The notes under the pieces are model-generated. The model was given only the letters and a program-made list of their open reading frames with translations. It was not told where the DNA came from and did not search any database. Shown piece by piece: positions 28,624 to 38,380 of a stretch of DNA of 64,000 nt (within the stretch, counting starts at the first letter, position 1; every line of letters starts with the position of its first letter). Position numbers and translations under genes: made by a program. Source of the stretch: JAFGAS01 sp963809875 (GTDB taxonomy: Bacteria > Desulfobacterota > Zymogenia > Zymogenales > Zymogenaceae); assembly GCA_963809875.1 (NCBI GenBank), contig CAWELC010000005.1, positions 124,001 through 188,000 on the forward strand, written 5' to 3'.

Positions 28624-29258
28624 AGAAACGGATGCTGGTGGTTTCGGCGGGCCTGGTCCATCCGAGCGTCACGGCGCGAAGGCGGCTTAACGCGATCATC
28701 GGGGGGGACGATCGCATCGAGCCGGTGGTCACCTCCCGCGTTGCGGGCCTCGCCCGGCTTTCGGAAGGCGGGTTCGATGCCGCACTCCTCTATTTTCATC
28801 GGCGGCACATCTGCGAGGCTGCGCTTTCCGCCCTGGATCGGTTCGTGACCGACGGAGGAGGGCTCCTGGCCGTCCACGGAGCGTCGGCATCGTTCAAGAA
28901 GACCCCACACTACTTTGACATCCTTGGGGGACGCTTTCTGACCCACGGCAGGATCGGACCCTATACCGTGCTGAGGACCGGCTGGGCCGATCCCGCCTTC
29001 ACGGTCGGCGAGCCCTTTACCGTGACCGACGAGCTCTATATCCACCACTACCGGGACGACGCGACGATCCAGTACGTGACCCAGACCAAAGACGGACTGG
29101 AGCCGGTGGTTTGGACCAGGCTCCACGGCAGGGGCCGGGTCTGCTATATCTCCCTGGGGCACGCGGCGGCGGTGCTCCGGGACAACTCGGTGAGGCAGAT
29201 CATCTCCGACGCCCTGTCGTACATACTGAGACTCGGCCGCGAGGGCAAAAATGGGTAA
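28620..29258 (+). CDS. ThuA-like domain protein
   Basis: A 212-residue protein of the ThuA (trehalose utilisation) family, which has a glutamine-amidotransferase-like fold. Recognisable are DRFVTDGGGLLAVHGAS, FTVTDELYIHHY and VVWTRLHGRGRVCYISLGH. ThuA proteins act with Gfo/Idh/MocA dehydrogenases in routes through 3-keto sugars, and here the very next gene is such a dehydrogenase, overlapping by eight bases. The exact reaction is unsettled for most of the family. The ATG overlaps the restored stop of the FAD oxidoreductase gene. Confidence 0.78.
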   Translation: MKKRMLVVSAGLVHPSVTARRRLNAIIGGDDRIEPVVTSRVAGLARLSEGGFDAALLYFHRRHICEAALSALDRFVTDGGGLLAVHGASASFKKTPHYFDILGGRFLTHGRIGPYTVLRTGWADPAFTVGEPFTVTDELYIHHYRDDATIQYVTQTKDGLEPVVWTRLHGRGRVCYISLGHAAAVLRDNSVRQIISDALSYILRLGREGKNG

Positions 29259-30279
29259 ACTCAAAATAGCGATCGTCGGCTGCGGGGATATCGCCCGCTT
29301 CACCGCCGTGGGTTGCCTCCTGAACCCAAGGATTAGGGCCGAGGCCTGTATGGACGTCGATGAGACGAAGGCCCGATCGTTTGCGCGGCGCTACCGCATC
29401 GGACGCTCCTTTGGGGACTACGACGATATGCTCGCCCGCGCCGGTGTGGACGCGGTGTATCTGGCCGTACCCCACTACCTGCACCGGCCCATGATAGAAA
29501 AGGCGGTCAAGCGGGGCCTTGCGGTCCTCTGCGAAAAGCCGATCGCCGCGACGATGGATGACGCGCTGGAGATCTGCCGGCTTTCGGAGAGCGCCGGGGT
29601 CAAGGTCGGCATCAACTACCAGTATCGCTACGACGCGGGCTGCTATGCCCTTGTCGAGGCCGCGAGGAGAGGCGAGCTCGGTGAGCGGCTGTACGGCCGC
29701 TGCAACATACCCTGGCACCGCACGAAGGACTATTTCGGCGACTCTCCGTGGCATGCGAGCAGGCAAAAGAGCGGGGGGGGGACACTCCTCACCCAGGCCA
29801 GTCACATCATCGACATCTCGCTGGCGGCCCTTGGAGGGGAACCGGTGAGCGTCCACGGCTGCGTGGCCCGGCGGGTTTTTTCCGAAGTCGAGGTCGAGGA
29901 TCTCGGGATGGGGATCGTGAGCCTCTCCAGCGGCGCGCTGCTTTCGGTGACCAGCTCTATGATCGCCGTCCCCGAGCGACCGGCTACCATCGAGATCTAC
30001 GGAAGCCGCGCTACGGGCCTTTACACCGGATCGGTCTTGCCGAAGGTGCGGTTTCTCGGGGCGCGGGTCAGGCGGGAGCGCCCGCCCGTGTGGGGGCTGC
30101 ACGCCCTGTTCAGGAGTATCGAGGGCTTCCGCCGCTGGGTGTGCGATGGCGAGCCCTACCTCGTCCCGGCCTCGTCGGCACTCAGGGTCCTGGCGGTGGT
30201 GGAGGCGCTCTACCGCTCCGCCGAAAGCGGCGCCCGCCAACCGGTTGATGACCGGTACCGCCAATTCATTGCGACATAA
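29251..30279 (+). CDS. Gfo/Idh/MocA family sugar dehydrogenase
   Basis: A 342-residue NAD(P)-dependent dehydrogenase. The N-terminal Rossmann domain has IAIVGCGDIARF and the catalytic-lysine motif CEKPIAATMDDA near residue 95. The C-terminal alpha/beta domain has GGGTLLTQASHIIDIS, where the conserved His-Asp of the active site lies. Together with the overlapping ThuA-like gene it suggests oxidation of a sugar ring hydroxyl to a ketone (inference from ThuA/ThuB-type pairs). It is followed after 46 bases by a sugar transporter. Confidence 0.87.
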   Translation: MGKLKIAIVGCGDIARFTAVGCLLNPRIRAEACMDVDETKARSFARRYRIGRSFGDYDDMLARAGVDAVYLAVPHYLHRPMIEKAVKRGLAVLCEKPIAATMDDALEICRLSESAGVKVGINYQYRYDAGCYALVEAARRGELGERLYGRCNIPWHRTKDYFGDSPWHASRQKSGGGTLLTQASHIIDISLAALGGEPVSVHGCVARRVFSEVEVEDLGMGIVSLSSGALLSVTSSMIAVPERPATIEIYGSRATGLYTGSVLPKVRFLGARVRRERPPVWGLHALFRSIEGFRRWVCDGEPYLVPASSALRVLAVVEALYRSAESGARQPVDDRYRQFIAT

Positions 30280-30325
30280 GACGTATGGACTCTTCTGGCT
30301 TTTTTCAAAATCGAGTGAGGTTTAT

Positions 30326-31768
30326 ATGAAAAAGCTCAATGAGGGAAAGCTACCGCTGTCTACAAAGATCGGTTTCGGCGTCGGTGACATCTACGGCGGC
30401 GGCTCAATGATGATCATCGGGTTTTACTACCTCTACTTTCTCACCGATGTGGTGCTGCTGACGCCGGCGCTGGCGGGGGTTGTCATCCTCGTCAGCAAGG
30501 CCTGGGACGCGGTGACCGACCCGATCATGGGCGTCATCTCCGACCGGACCCGGACACGCTTCGGGAGGAGGCGGCCCTACTTTTTGGCGGGCATCGTCCT
30601 CATCTTCCTATCCTTTTTTGCCATGTGGTACCCGGTCGATTTTACCAAGGAGCTCCACCGCTTTATCTACATCATCGTGGCATACGTCTTTTTCTCCTCC
30701 GTCATCACCATGGTGATGATACCGTATAATGCGCTCGTCCCGGAGCTGACCCCGGATTACAATGAGCGGACGTCACTGACCAGCTTTCGGATATTCTTCT
30801 CCGGATTTTCCTCTCTGGTGTGCGCCGTGGTGCCCTGGGAGATCGTCAAGGCATTCAAGCCCAATATCGATACCGGTTTCATCGTTATGGCGACGGCCTT
30901 CGGCCTCTTTTTCGCCCTCCCGTTCATCGCCACGTTCCTGACCACACGGGAACGACCCGAGTTTCAGCAGGACACGATGCCGTTTACCCTCAAGCGGACT
31001 TTCATTGAGCCGTTCAAGACCCCTACGTTCGTCAGCGTCCTGCTCATGTATGTATTTGCGTTCGTCGCCATGGATATGGTGATGTCGGTCATCATCTACT
31101 TCATGACCTACTACGTCGGAAGGCAGGATGAGACAAACTATGTCCTCGGGGTGCTGCTGGTGGTTCAGCTCGCGGTCATCCCTCTCTATTACCTGTTCAG
31201 CAAGCGCACGAGCAAAAAGACCGCCTTTATCACCGCGGTCGTCTTCTGGATCTGCTCCATGACGCTGAGCTTTGCGATCGGTCCCGATTCCCCGACCTTC
31301 CTGATATATCTGTTCGGGGCGCTCGTGGGCGCCGGCACCGGGGGGGTCGTCATCATGATCTATGCCATTTTCCCGGACATCCCGGACATCGATGAGCTTT
31401 ACTCCGGCGTCCGCCGCGAGGGGCTCTATTCGGGCATGTTCACCTTTATGCGCAAGCTCAGCTCGGCCGCGGGCCTCTTTGCCGTCTCGACGATCATCGG
31501 GTGGGCCGGCTATCGGGCGCCCGTGGACGGCCTCCAGCAGCTCCAGAGCGACCAGTTTATCCTGGTGCTGCGCATCATCTTTGTTGCCGTGCCGGCCGTG
31601 ATGCTGGCGCTCTGTCTGGCCAGCGCAGTCTCCTTTTCGCTTACGCCCTCTCTTCACGGGCGGATAAAGGAGTTCCTCGAGAGGCGCCGGACGGCCGCGG
31701 GACTCGTAGGCGATATGTCGGCCGAGGAGCGGCAGCTTAAACAGATACTGGAGAAGGGGGGGAGATGA
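30326..31768 (+). CDS. GPH-type (MelB-like) sugar:cation symporter, MFS
   Basis: A 480-residue, 12-helix transporter of the glycoside-pentoside-hexuronide family. It shows GFGVGDIYGG, SKAWDAVTDPIMG and SDRTRTRFGRRRPY, the conserved loop between helices 2 and 3, and IPDIDELYSGVRREGLYSG in the C-terminal half. The ATG at 30326 begins the usual N-terminus; the frame is open further up inside the preceding gene. It would import the oligosaccharide or glycoside broken down by this operon. Its TGA overlaps the ATG of the next gene (ATGA). Confidence 0.88.
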   Translation: MKKLNEGKLPLSTKIGFGVGDIYGGGSMMIIGFYYLYFLTDVVLLTPALAGVVILVSKAWDAVTDPIMGVISDRTRTRFGRRRPYFLAGIVLIFLSFFAMWYPVDFTKELHRFIYIIVAYVFFSSVITMVMIPYNALVPELTPDYNERTSLTSFRIFFSGFSSLVCAVVPWEIVKAFKPNIDTGFIVMATAFGLFFALPFIATFLTTRERPEFQQDTMPFTLKRTFIEPFKTPTFVSVLLMYVFAFVAMDMVMSVIIYFMTYYVGRQDETNYVLGVLLVVQLAVIPLYYLFSKRTSKKTAFITAVVFWICSMTLSFAIGPDSPTFLIYLFGALVGAGTGGVVIMIYAIFPDIPDIDELYSGVRREGLYSGMFTFMRKLSSAAGLFAVSTIIGWAGYRAPVDGLQQLQSDQFILVLRIIFVAVPAVMLALCLASAVSFSLTPSLHGRIKEFLERRRTAAGLVGDMSAEERQLKQILEKGGR

Positions 31769-33833
31769 CCCGACCCAAGGAGAAGTCAGGCCGGAACGAA
31801 AAGGCTTTCGTGCACGAGTTTTTCGACACAGCCGGCATGGCCGACTTTACGTTCAGGAACGTCGGCCCGCCACCCCGGGACTACCCCACCGCGACCCCCG
31901 ATAGATACAGCGCGCGGCCCTTTGCCGGGACCTATCGGCAGCGGCGGGAGGCCCTGATCGATCACTGTCTGGCAAACCCGGCGGGCCCCAACATCAAAGG
32001 CTACTACTACGAGCTGGTGCGGATCGCCTGTGACCGGGGGCCCGTACATGAGTCGCTGATCGAGGCGGCGCTCGACTATATCGATGAGCGCCGCGACTGT
32101 TCGGACTTCGTCATGCTGGGCATCGTGCGCCTCCTGTACCAGCTGAAGGGAAAGCGGCTCTGCAGCAGGCGGCTCCTCGATCATGCCGAGCGAACGCTGC
32201 TCGGCTTCAAATATGAGCCGGAGGAGCCCGGCATCGATTCCATGTGCTACTGGACCGAAAACCACTACATCATGTTCGCCGCAAACCAGTACCTGGCGGG
32301 CAGGCTCTATGCTGACCGCGTCTTCACCAACTCCGGGCGGAGTGGCCGGCGGGCTGCCGCCCGGGCCGAGCAGCGAATCCTGAAGTGGCTGGAGCTGAGG
32401 TATCAAACGGGTTTCTCGGAGTGGCTCTCCCATATCTACTACGACGAGGACATTACGGCCCTTACCAACCTCATTGATTTTGCCGGAGACCCGGTCATCG
32501 TCCGGAAGGCCGAGATCGTGCTCGATCTTCTGTTTCTCGACATGGCCCTCAATTCGTACCGCGGCTCCTTCGGCTCGTCCCACGGGCGCAGCTACGGGGC
32601 CGAAAAGCGCAACGCCGCCGTCGAGTCGACCACCGATACCGAAAAGCTGATGTTCGGCACGGGCGTCTTTGCGGGTGCGGACAATATGGGGGCGGTCTCT
32701 CTCGCGCTCGGCAACAGCTACCGTCTTCCCCGCGCCGTCTACGAGATCGCCATGATCGCGAACGGCCGGCCACGATCAACCGCCAGCGAATGGGTATCCG
32801 GATCGGGGAGGCGGCCCGCTGGGGGCTCTCGTACGACGATATGGAGAGCGGCGCGCATTTCCTGACGCTGGAGGCATACCTCCATCCCAAAACCGTCAAC
32901 CTTGTGCTGCGGATGTTTGACGCCTACCGGTGGTGGGATAACCAGTTCTTCTCCCCCTTCAAGCCGTTTAAGCCGCTCATCCGGGTCCTTCGAGCGATGG
33001 GCCTCATGCCCGTCCTGGCATGGCTTTTCGAGAAGGACGTGTGCCGCAATACCCGGGAGGAGGTAAACCTCTACACCTACAGGACTCCCGACTATATGAT
33101 AAGCAGCGCCCAGGACTACCGCGCCGGCTACGGGGGGGACCAGCAGCATATCTGGCAGGCGACCCTCTCGCCGACAGCCGTCTGCTTCACCACCCACCCG
33201 GGTCACCGTGAGGATACGAGCGCCGGCTACTGGGTCGGGTCGGGCACGCTGCCGCGGGTGGCCCAGATAGAGAACGTGGTCGTCGCCTGCTACAATATAT
33301 CGCGGATGCCGGGCCTCTATATGACCAACAAGCTCTTCTTCACGCATGCCTGGTTTCCGCGGGCGGCCTTCGACGAGGTCCGGGAGGAAGCGGGCTGGAT
33401 CTTCGGGAGGAAGGCCGACGGCTACATCGCCCTCTTCTCGAAAAACGGCTACCGGTGGCAGACGGAGGGACCGGACGCGGGCTGTGAGGTCATCTCCGAC
33501 GGGACGAGAAACATCTGGATCTGCGAGATGGGAAGCAGGGCAAAGGACGGCACGTTTGCCGCTTTCGCGGAAAAGATATCCGGCGCGAGGATCGGCTTTC
33601 GGGGTCTCTCGGTCGTCTACGATTCACCCGCACTCGGGACGATCCGCTTCGGCTGGAGGGGAAGTCTGACCAGAAACGGTTCGAACGTTTCCCTGCGAGA
33701 CTACCCGCGCTACGAGAACCACTACACCCGTGTCCCGTTCCCGGCAGAAGATATCACGATCGTATGCGGCAAGCAGCGACTGCGGCTCAACCTGGGCGAG
33801 GGGACCAGGGAGGCGAGCTCCTTTACGGAATAA
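31765..33833 (+). CDS. Uncharacterised ~690-residue protein of the catabolic operon (frameshifted)
   Basis: Two consecutive frames (31765 to ~32765 and ~32765 to 33833) read as one protein of about 689 residues once one missing base near 32765 is assumed: AMIANGR in the first frame joins to PATINRQRMGIRIGE in the second. No signal peptide or membrane segment is seen. The first half is predicted helical, with CYWTENHYIMFAANQYLAG, GFSEWLSHIYYDED and RSYGAEK, which recalls alpha/alpha-toroid glycosidases and polysaccharide lyases. The second half looks beta-rich. I do not recognise a characterised family. Its ATG overlaps the transporter stop, so it probably acts on the imported compound in the cytoplasm. 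Confidence 0.65.
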
Positions 33834-33935
33834 AGACGGCAGACCGGCCCGAAGCCCTTCGCCGCCACGATTTAGGCCGGCCGATGAGGATGCCGCGCCC
33901 GCTTGCCTCCCTTACAGGTTTGTGTGACCGGCCTC

Positions 33936-35304
33936 CTACGCGTGGGAGGAGCCCCTCCGGTCATTTTCCAGCTTCTGGACCATTTCGTGGTGCATCTTTT
34001 CGCTGATCGGGTAAAAGCTGATAACGATGATCCCGGCTATGATCAGGACGATCGGCGCAAAGATCATCAGCACCCGGATGCCTTCCAGCACCTGCGGGCT
34101 CTGGACCTTGTTTGCCTCAAACCCGATGTACCCGAGGCCCTGCCCGGCAATAAAACCCGCCAAGGCAGAGGCGAGCTTCTGGCCGAAGAAAGACGTCCCG
34201 TAGAGGATGCCTTCGCGCCTGAGGCCGGTCTTCAGCTCGCCGTACTCGACGGTGTCCGGCACCATCGCCCAGGGGCTCAGGAAGCTGGTCGATATCCCGA
34301 TGCCGCCCAGGCAAAACGCAACGATAATAAGCACCGGGTTAAACTCCCTGATGAAATAGACGACGCACAGCGCCACGGCCAAAAGTCCCATACCCATATT
34401 GAACGCCGCCTTCTTGCTTACCTTCTTTGAGACTGTCACCCATAGCGGCAGGGCCAGCGCCGCCGGCACGAAGATGCACAGGAATGCCACCGTCGCAAAA
34501 GCCTCCCGGTTCATGTTGTACTTAAAGAAGTAGTTGACCATGGCGGCCAAGATTCCCAGGGCGGCCAGGTGCAGGATCGTCCCGAGTGAGACGATCAGGA
34601 ACGGGCCGTTGCTGAAGATGGTCTTTGCAATATCCGCCAGCTTGTAGTGCTCGGTGTCTCGTTCATCGACGACTTCTCTTACCGAGAAGAAGGTCACGTA
34701 GGTGACTGCCACCGCCACGATCCCGAAGATGGCGGCGGTCATCCTGAAGCCGATCACCTCATTGGGGAAGAGGGCCACCAGGGGCTTCATAGAACCGGCG
34801 ACGACCAGCGCCCCCATAAGCGCAAAGAAGGTGCGAACTCCGGATAGTTTCGACCGCTCGTGAGAATCGAGAGTCATGGAGGCGGCCAGCGCCCCGTAAG
34901 GAACGTTCACGACGGCGTAGAAGCTGCAGAATAAGACAAACAAGATCATCCCGTAGTAGGGTTTGAATGCCGGCGGCATTGGAGGTGAGGCGAACAGGAG
35001 AAAGAAAAAGACGCCCAGGGGAATTGCGCCGAACAGGAGGTAGGGCCGTTTCTTACCCCACCGGGTTCGGGTCCGGTCAGAGAAATACCCGACGATGGGA
35101 TCGCTGACGGCGTCCCATGCCTTGGCGACCAGGAAGATCGTCCCGGCGATCGAGGCGGCGATCCCGAACACGTCGGTAAAGAAGAAAATGAGGAATATAA
35201 GGGTTGACTGAAACACCAGATTGGCGCCGAAATCGCCCGACGCCGAAACCGACCCTCGTCCTCACTGAAAGACGCCCGTCTTGAGAGACTCCCGCTTCTT
35301 TCAT
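33936..35304 (-). CDS. GPH-type sugar symporter, MFS (frameshifted near N-terminus)
   Basis: A transporter of about 455 residues related to the one at 30326. The first ~24 codons (from ATG 35304: LSVRTRVGFGVG) are in one frame. From ~35238 the protein continues in another frame with DFGANLVFQSTLIFLIFFF, VAKAWDAVSDPIVG and SDRTRTRWGKKRPY, which is the family loop. Removing one base in the GGGC run at 35235-35240 restores the standard N-terminus. GELKTGLRREGILYG marks the C-terminal half. It is the last gene of the minus-strand sugar-acid operon and probably imports its substrate. Confidence 0.8.
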
Positions 35305-35485
35305 AAGGTATCCCCTGTAAACAAAGATGTTAGATCATAGGAACTCGCCCGGTCGATAGGGCGATTGCGAATTGACGTTACGGCCATACGTCCCGGCTAT
35401 CATTACAGTATGTGCTCGACGCACCGTTTCGAAAACCACGTCCGGTCCGGAGAGAACAGTGGTACGACTCACGCAATTCGGGCGG

Positions 35486-36553
35486 CTATCTTTTAATCCT
35501 GCCGGTTGCCTCGCCCCCGACGAGCGCCATGATCTCTTCGAGACCGCAAAGGTTCCAGTCGCCCTGGATGGAGTGGGCCAGGCACGAGGCGGCCGCGGCG
35601 AACTCGAGGGTCTCGGAGAGGCCGGAAAAATGGCTCAATCCATATATGAGCCCCGCCGCGAAGCTGTCTCCCCCGCCAACCCGATCGACGATGTGCGTGA
35701 TATCATACTTCCTTGAGAATATGACCTTGCCGCCGTCGGACAGGAGTGCGCCCCATCGATTGGACGACGCCGATTGGCTCTCCCTCAGCGTAATCGCGAT
35801 GATCCCGGCGCCGGGATAGCGTTTCAGGACGTCTCGGGTGAGCTTCTCGTAGCGGGCCTGATCGATGACGCCCGAGCCGGGGTCGATGTCCAGGCCGATG
35901 CCGAGCGACTTCTGGCAGTCTTCCTCATTGGCGATGATCACGTCCGCATAATCGACCAGCTCCCCCATGACCTCCGGCGCCGTCTTTCCCCATTTCCAGA
36001 GATTGGCGCGGTAGTTGAGATCGATCGAGATGATAAGGCCGCGTTCCTTTGCCGCCGCCAGCGCGGTCGCGGACTGATCCGCGGCGTTCCTGGACAGGGC
36101 CGGGGTAATGCCGGTGAGGTGAAACCACCCGCAGCCGGAAAAGAGTGCGTTCCAGTCGATAGCCCCGGGGGCGATTTCGGAGACGGCCGACGGCGCCCGG
36201 TCATAGATAACCCGGGAGGGCCGCTGGCTTGCGCCCTTCTCCAGGAAATAGATGCCCATGCGGGAACCCGGGACCAACAGCACGTGATCGGTATCGACGC
36301 CGAACCCGCGCAGCTGCCGGAGTGCGGCCCGGGCGATATCGTTTTTCGGCAATGCGGTAGCATAGCGGGTGTTTACCCCCAGGCAGGCCAGGCTGACCAG
36401 GACGTTGGCCTCGCCGCCGCCGAAAGTCGCCGAGAGAAGAGGCGACTGGAGCAGCCGCTCATAGTCCGGCGATGCGAGCCGCAGCATGATCTCGCCGAAA
36501 GCGGCAAATATCTTTTCCTTTGGATTGACCTTTCGTATCTTGTCGATGGACAT
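35486..36553 (-). CDS. kdgK: 2-keto-3-deoxygluconate kinase (PfkB family)
   Basis: A 355-residue ribokinase-fold enzyme. It has FGEIMLRLASPDYER at the start and FGGGEANVLVSLACLG in the sugar-binding region. NYRANLWK is a KDG-kinase-like motif, and the PfkB signature DRVGGGDSFAAGLIYG carries the catalytic Asp. It should phosphorylate 2-keto-3-deoxy-D-gluconate, or a related 2-keto-3-deoxy sugar acid, at C6 using ATP. The aldolase gene for the product lies 13 bases upstream, so the pair forms the end of an Entner-Doudoroff-type route. Stereospecificity cannot be read from sequence. Confidence 0.85.
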   Translation of the reverse strand: MSIDKIRKVNPKEKIFAAFGEIMLRLASPDYERLLQSPLLSATFGGGEANVLVSLACLGVNTRYATALPKNDIARAALRQLRGFGVDTDHVLLVPGSRMGIYFLEKGASQRPSRVIYDRAPSAVSEIAPGAIDWNALFSGCGWFHLTGITPALSRNAADQSATALAAAKERGLIISIDLNYRANLWKWGKTAPEVMGELVDYADVIIANEEDCQKSLGIGLDIDPGSGVIDQARYEKLTRDVLKRYPGAGIIAITLRESQSASSNRWGALLSDGGKVIFSRKYDITHIVDRVGGGDSFAAGLIYGLSHFSGLSETLEFAAAASCLAHSIQGDWNLCGLEEIMALVGGEATGRIKR

Positions 36554-36566
36554 ATCAATACTCCGG

Positions 36567-37247
36567 TTAGCTTTTCATCTTCCTGATCTTTGTGATAATC
36601 TGGACGGCCTCGCGTATCTTCTTTGACAGGCCGGTAAAATCTCCCCGTTTCACGAGATCTGCGGTGATGAGGGCCGACCCGATGCCGACGCAGACGACTC
36701 CCGCCCCAAACCATGCCGAGAGAGACTCCTCGGTGGGATCGACCCCCCCGGTGGGCATCAGCTCCGCCCAGGGCATGGGCCCCCGTACCGCCCTGACAAA
36801 CGACGGGCCCCCGACCTCCCCGCCGGGAAATATCTTGCAGATTTCGACGCCCAGCCGATGGGCCCGGTGTATCTCGGTGGCGCTTCCGCACCCCGGGCAG
36901 TAGGGGATCTTTCGGGCGTTGCACACCAGCGCGGTGTCCTCGTCGAGCACCGGCCCGACCACGAAGTTGGCGCCGCTGCCGATATAGACGGCAGCAGTCG
37001 GGGCGTCGACAATCGAACCCACCCCCAGGACCACGTTGGGCCGCTCTTTGACGCAGTATGCCTCCAGCTGCGCAAATAGTGAGGCGGCGCCGTCACCCCG
37101 GTTGGTGAATTCAACGACGGGAGCGCCCCCATCGTGGCAGGCCGCGATGATCCGGGCACCCACCTCCGCCTCGGGATGGTAAAAGACCGCCACCAGGCCG
37201 ATCTCCTTCATCATCGAAAGGGTTTTGAGTCGAGAAAAGCGCGCCAT
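36567..37247 (-). CDS. eda: KDPG/KHG-type aldolase
   Basis: A 226-residue class I aldolase with a TIM-barrel fold. GLVAVFYHP begins the barrel, VVEFTNRG holds the conserved Glu and Arg, ICKIFPGGEVGGP holds the Schiff-base lysine, and PTGGVDPTEE binds phosphate. It cleaves 2-keto-3-deoxy-6-phosphogluconate-like compounds to pyruvate and glyceraldehyde-3-phosphate. The ATG at 37247 has AGGAGG seven bases before it; an in-frame ATG at 37283 would overlap the upstream gene and lacks such a site. Coupled with the neighbouring kinase gene. Confidence 0.88.
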   Translation of the reverse strand: MARFSRLKTLSMMKEIGLVAVFYHPEAEVGARIIAACHDGGAPVVEFTNRGDGAASLFAQLEAYCVKERPNVVLGVGSIVDAPTAAVYIGSGANFVVGPVLDEDTALVCNARKIPYCPGCGSATEIHRAHRLGVEICKIFPGGEVGGPSFVRAVRGPMPWAELMPTGGVDPTEESLSAWFGAGVVCVGIGSALITADLVKRGDFTGLSKKIREAVQIITKIRKMKS

Positions 37248-37267
37248 TGCCGGCCTCCTGTTATATC

Positions 37268-38366
37268 CTATATCGCCGTCCACAAAGAGCCCTTCCCCCG
37301 ATCGGCGACGATGCGAAGAGATACCGGGTATCCGTGGCAGATGATCGGCCCACCGGCGGCCGGGGGAGTCGATCCGTACAATATCACGGTGATTAGATGG
37401 CCTTCCACTGAAATTCGTCCGTCTGCGACGGCCTTCTTAAAGATGGAGATCGTCTCTCTCACGCCGCTGTTGAGCGGGGTTACTCTCAGCCCGCCGAGCA
37501 GGGCGACGAGCGGGGCGTTATCGATCTCTTCGGGGAAGGGGAGGGGTTTTTCGTCATAGGTGATCTTCCCCCGCAAGGAAGGCTCGACCGCTTCGATCTC
37601 CCGGATAACGTCATCTATCCCGACCGTCTCGCCCCCGAGGTTGAAGACCTCGGATCCCTTGATCGTTGCCCGCGCGGCTCCGATAAACGCCCGCGGCCGT
37701 ATCGTCGGCGTATTGGAATCCGAAACGTCCCCCGTACGTGATGTGAAACGGTTTTCCGGCCGCCGCCGCGAGCATCGCCTTGGTGGGGGTGGAGGTGAGC
37801 CCCTGGTCCCTGCCCGGGCCATAGACGACGTAGGGCCGTATACCGACGCTCGAGATACCGTCCTCGATCCAGTAGACCCCGGCCGTGCCCTCGTTTGCCT
37901 GTTTGTAGACGCCGTAGTGGGAGCGGGGCAAAAGCGGGGCGTCGTGAGCCAGGGGTCCGGCGGGATACTCCTGGCGGGGGCCGTAGACGGCTGTGCTGCT
38001 GGCAAATACAACGTGGCCGATCCCGCACCTCTTGGCCGCCTCGAATATATTTACCGTTCCCTGCACGTTCACGGCGGCGCCCTTTGGCGGATCGGCCTTG
38101 CAGAACGGCAGCTGCATCGCGGCAAGATGGATGATACGGGTTATTCCATTTTCGGCGAGGGCGCGCTGGATCGCACCGATATCGACAATATCCCCCGTGA
38201 TGACCCTGATCCGGGAGATTTCATCCTCTTCCATGATGAGCCGTAGGCGATGAAGGTCTCCCCCCCGCACGAAAGCGGCGGTGAAGGTTCCTTCTCGGAT
38301 GAGGTTGCGCGCTACCCACGCCCCGATGCACCCCGTTGCTCCTGTGACCAGAAATCTCTCTTCCAT
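37268..38366 (-). CDS. NAD-dependent epimerase/dehydratase-type sugar dehydrogenase (frameshifted)
   Basis: An extended SDR protein of about 365 residues. The first segment (38366 to ~37697) shows the NAD motif GATGCIGAWVARNL, HLAAMQLPFCKADP, FASSTAVYG and the YxxxK pair (YGVYK). After FQYADDTA the frame changes; the second segment continues with RAFIGAARATIKGSEVFNLG and ends at 37268. One extra base near 37697 explains the break. In this setting it may act on a sugar or uronate, like uronate or aldose dehydrogenases, or as an epimerase; the sequence does not decide. It ends 20 bases before the aldolase start. Confidence 0.75.
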
Positions 38367-38380
38367 ATCTGTGGCTCCCG

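Noticed and set aside
27564..29303. 579-codon open frame on the minus strand
   Set aside because: Antisense to the FAD oxidoreductase, ThuA-like and Gfo/Idh/MocA genes; Arg/Pro-rich composition and no family motif.
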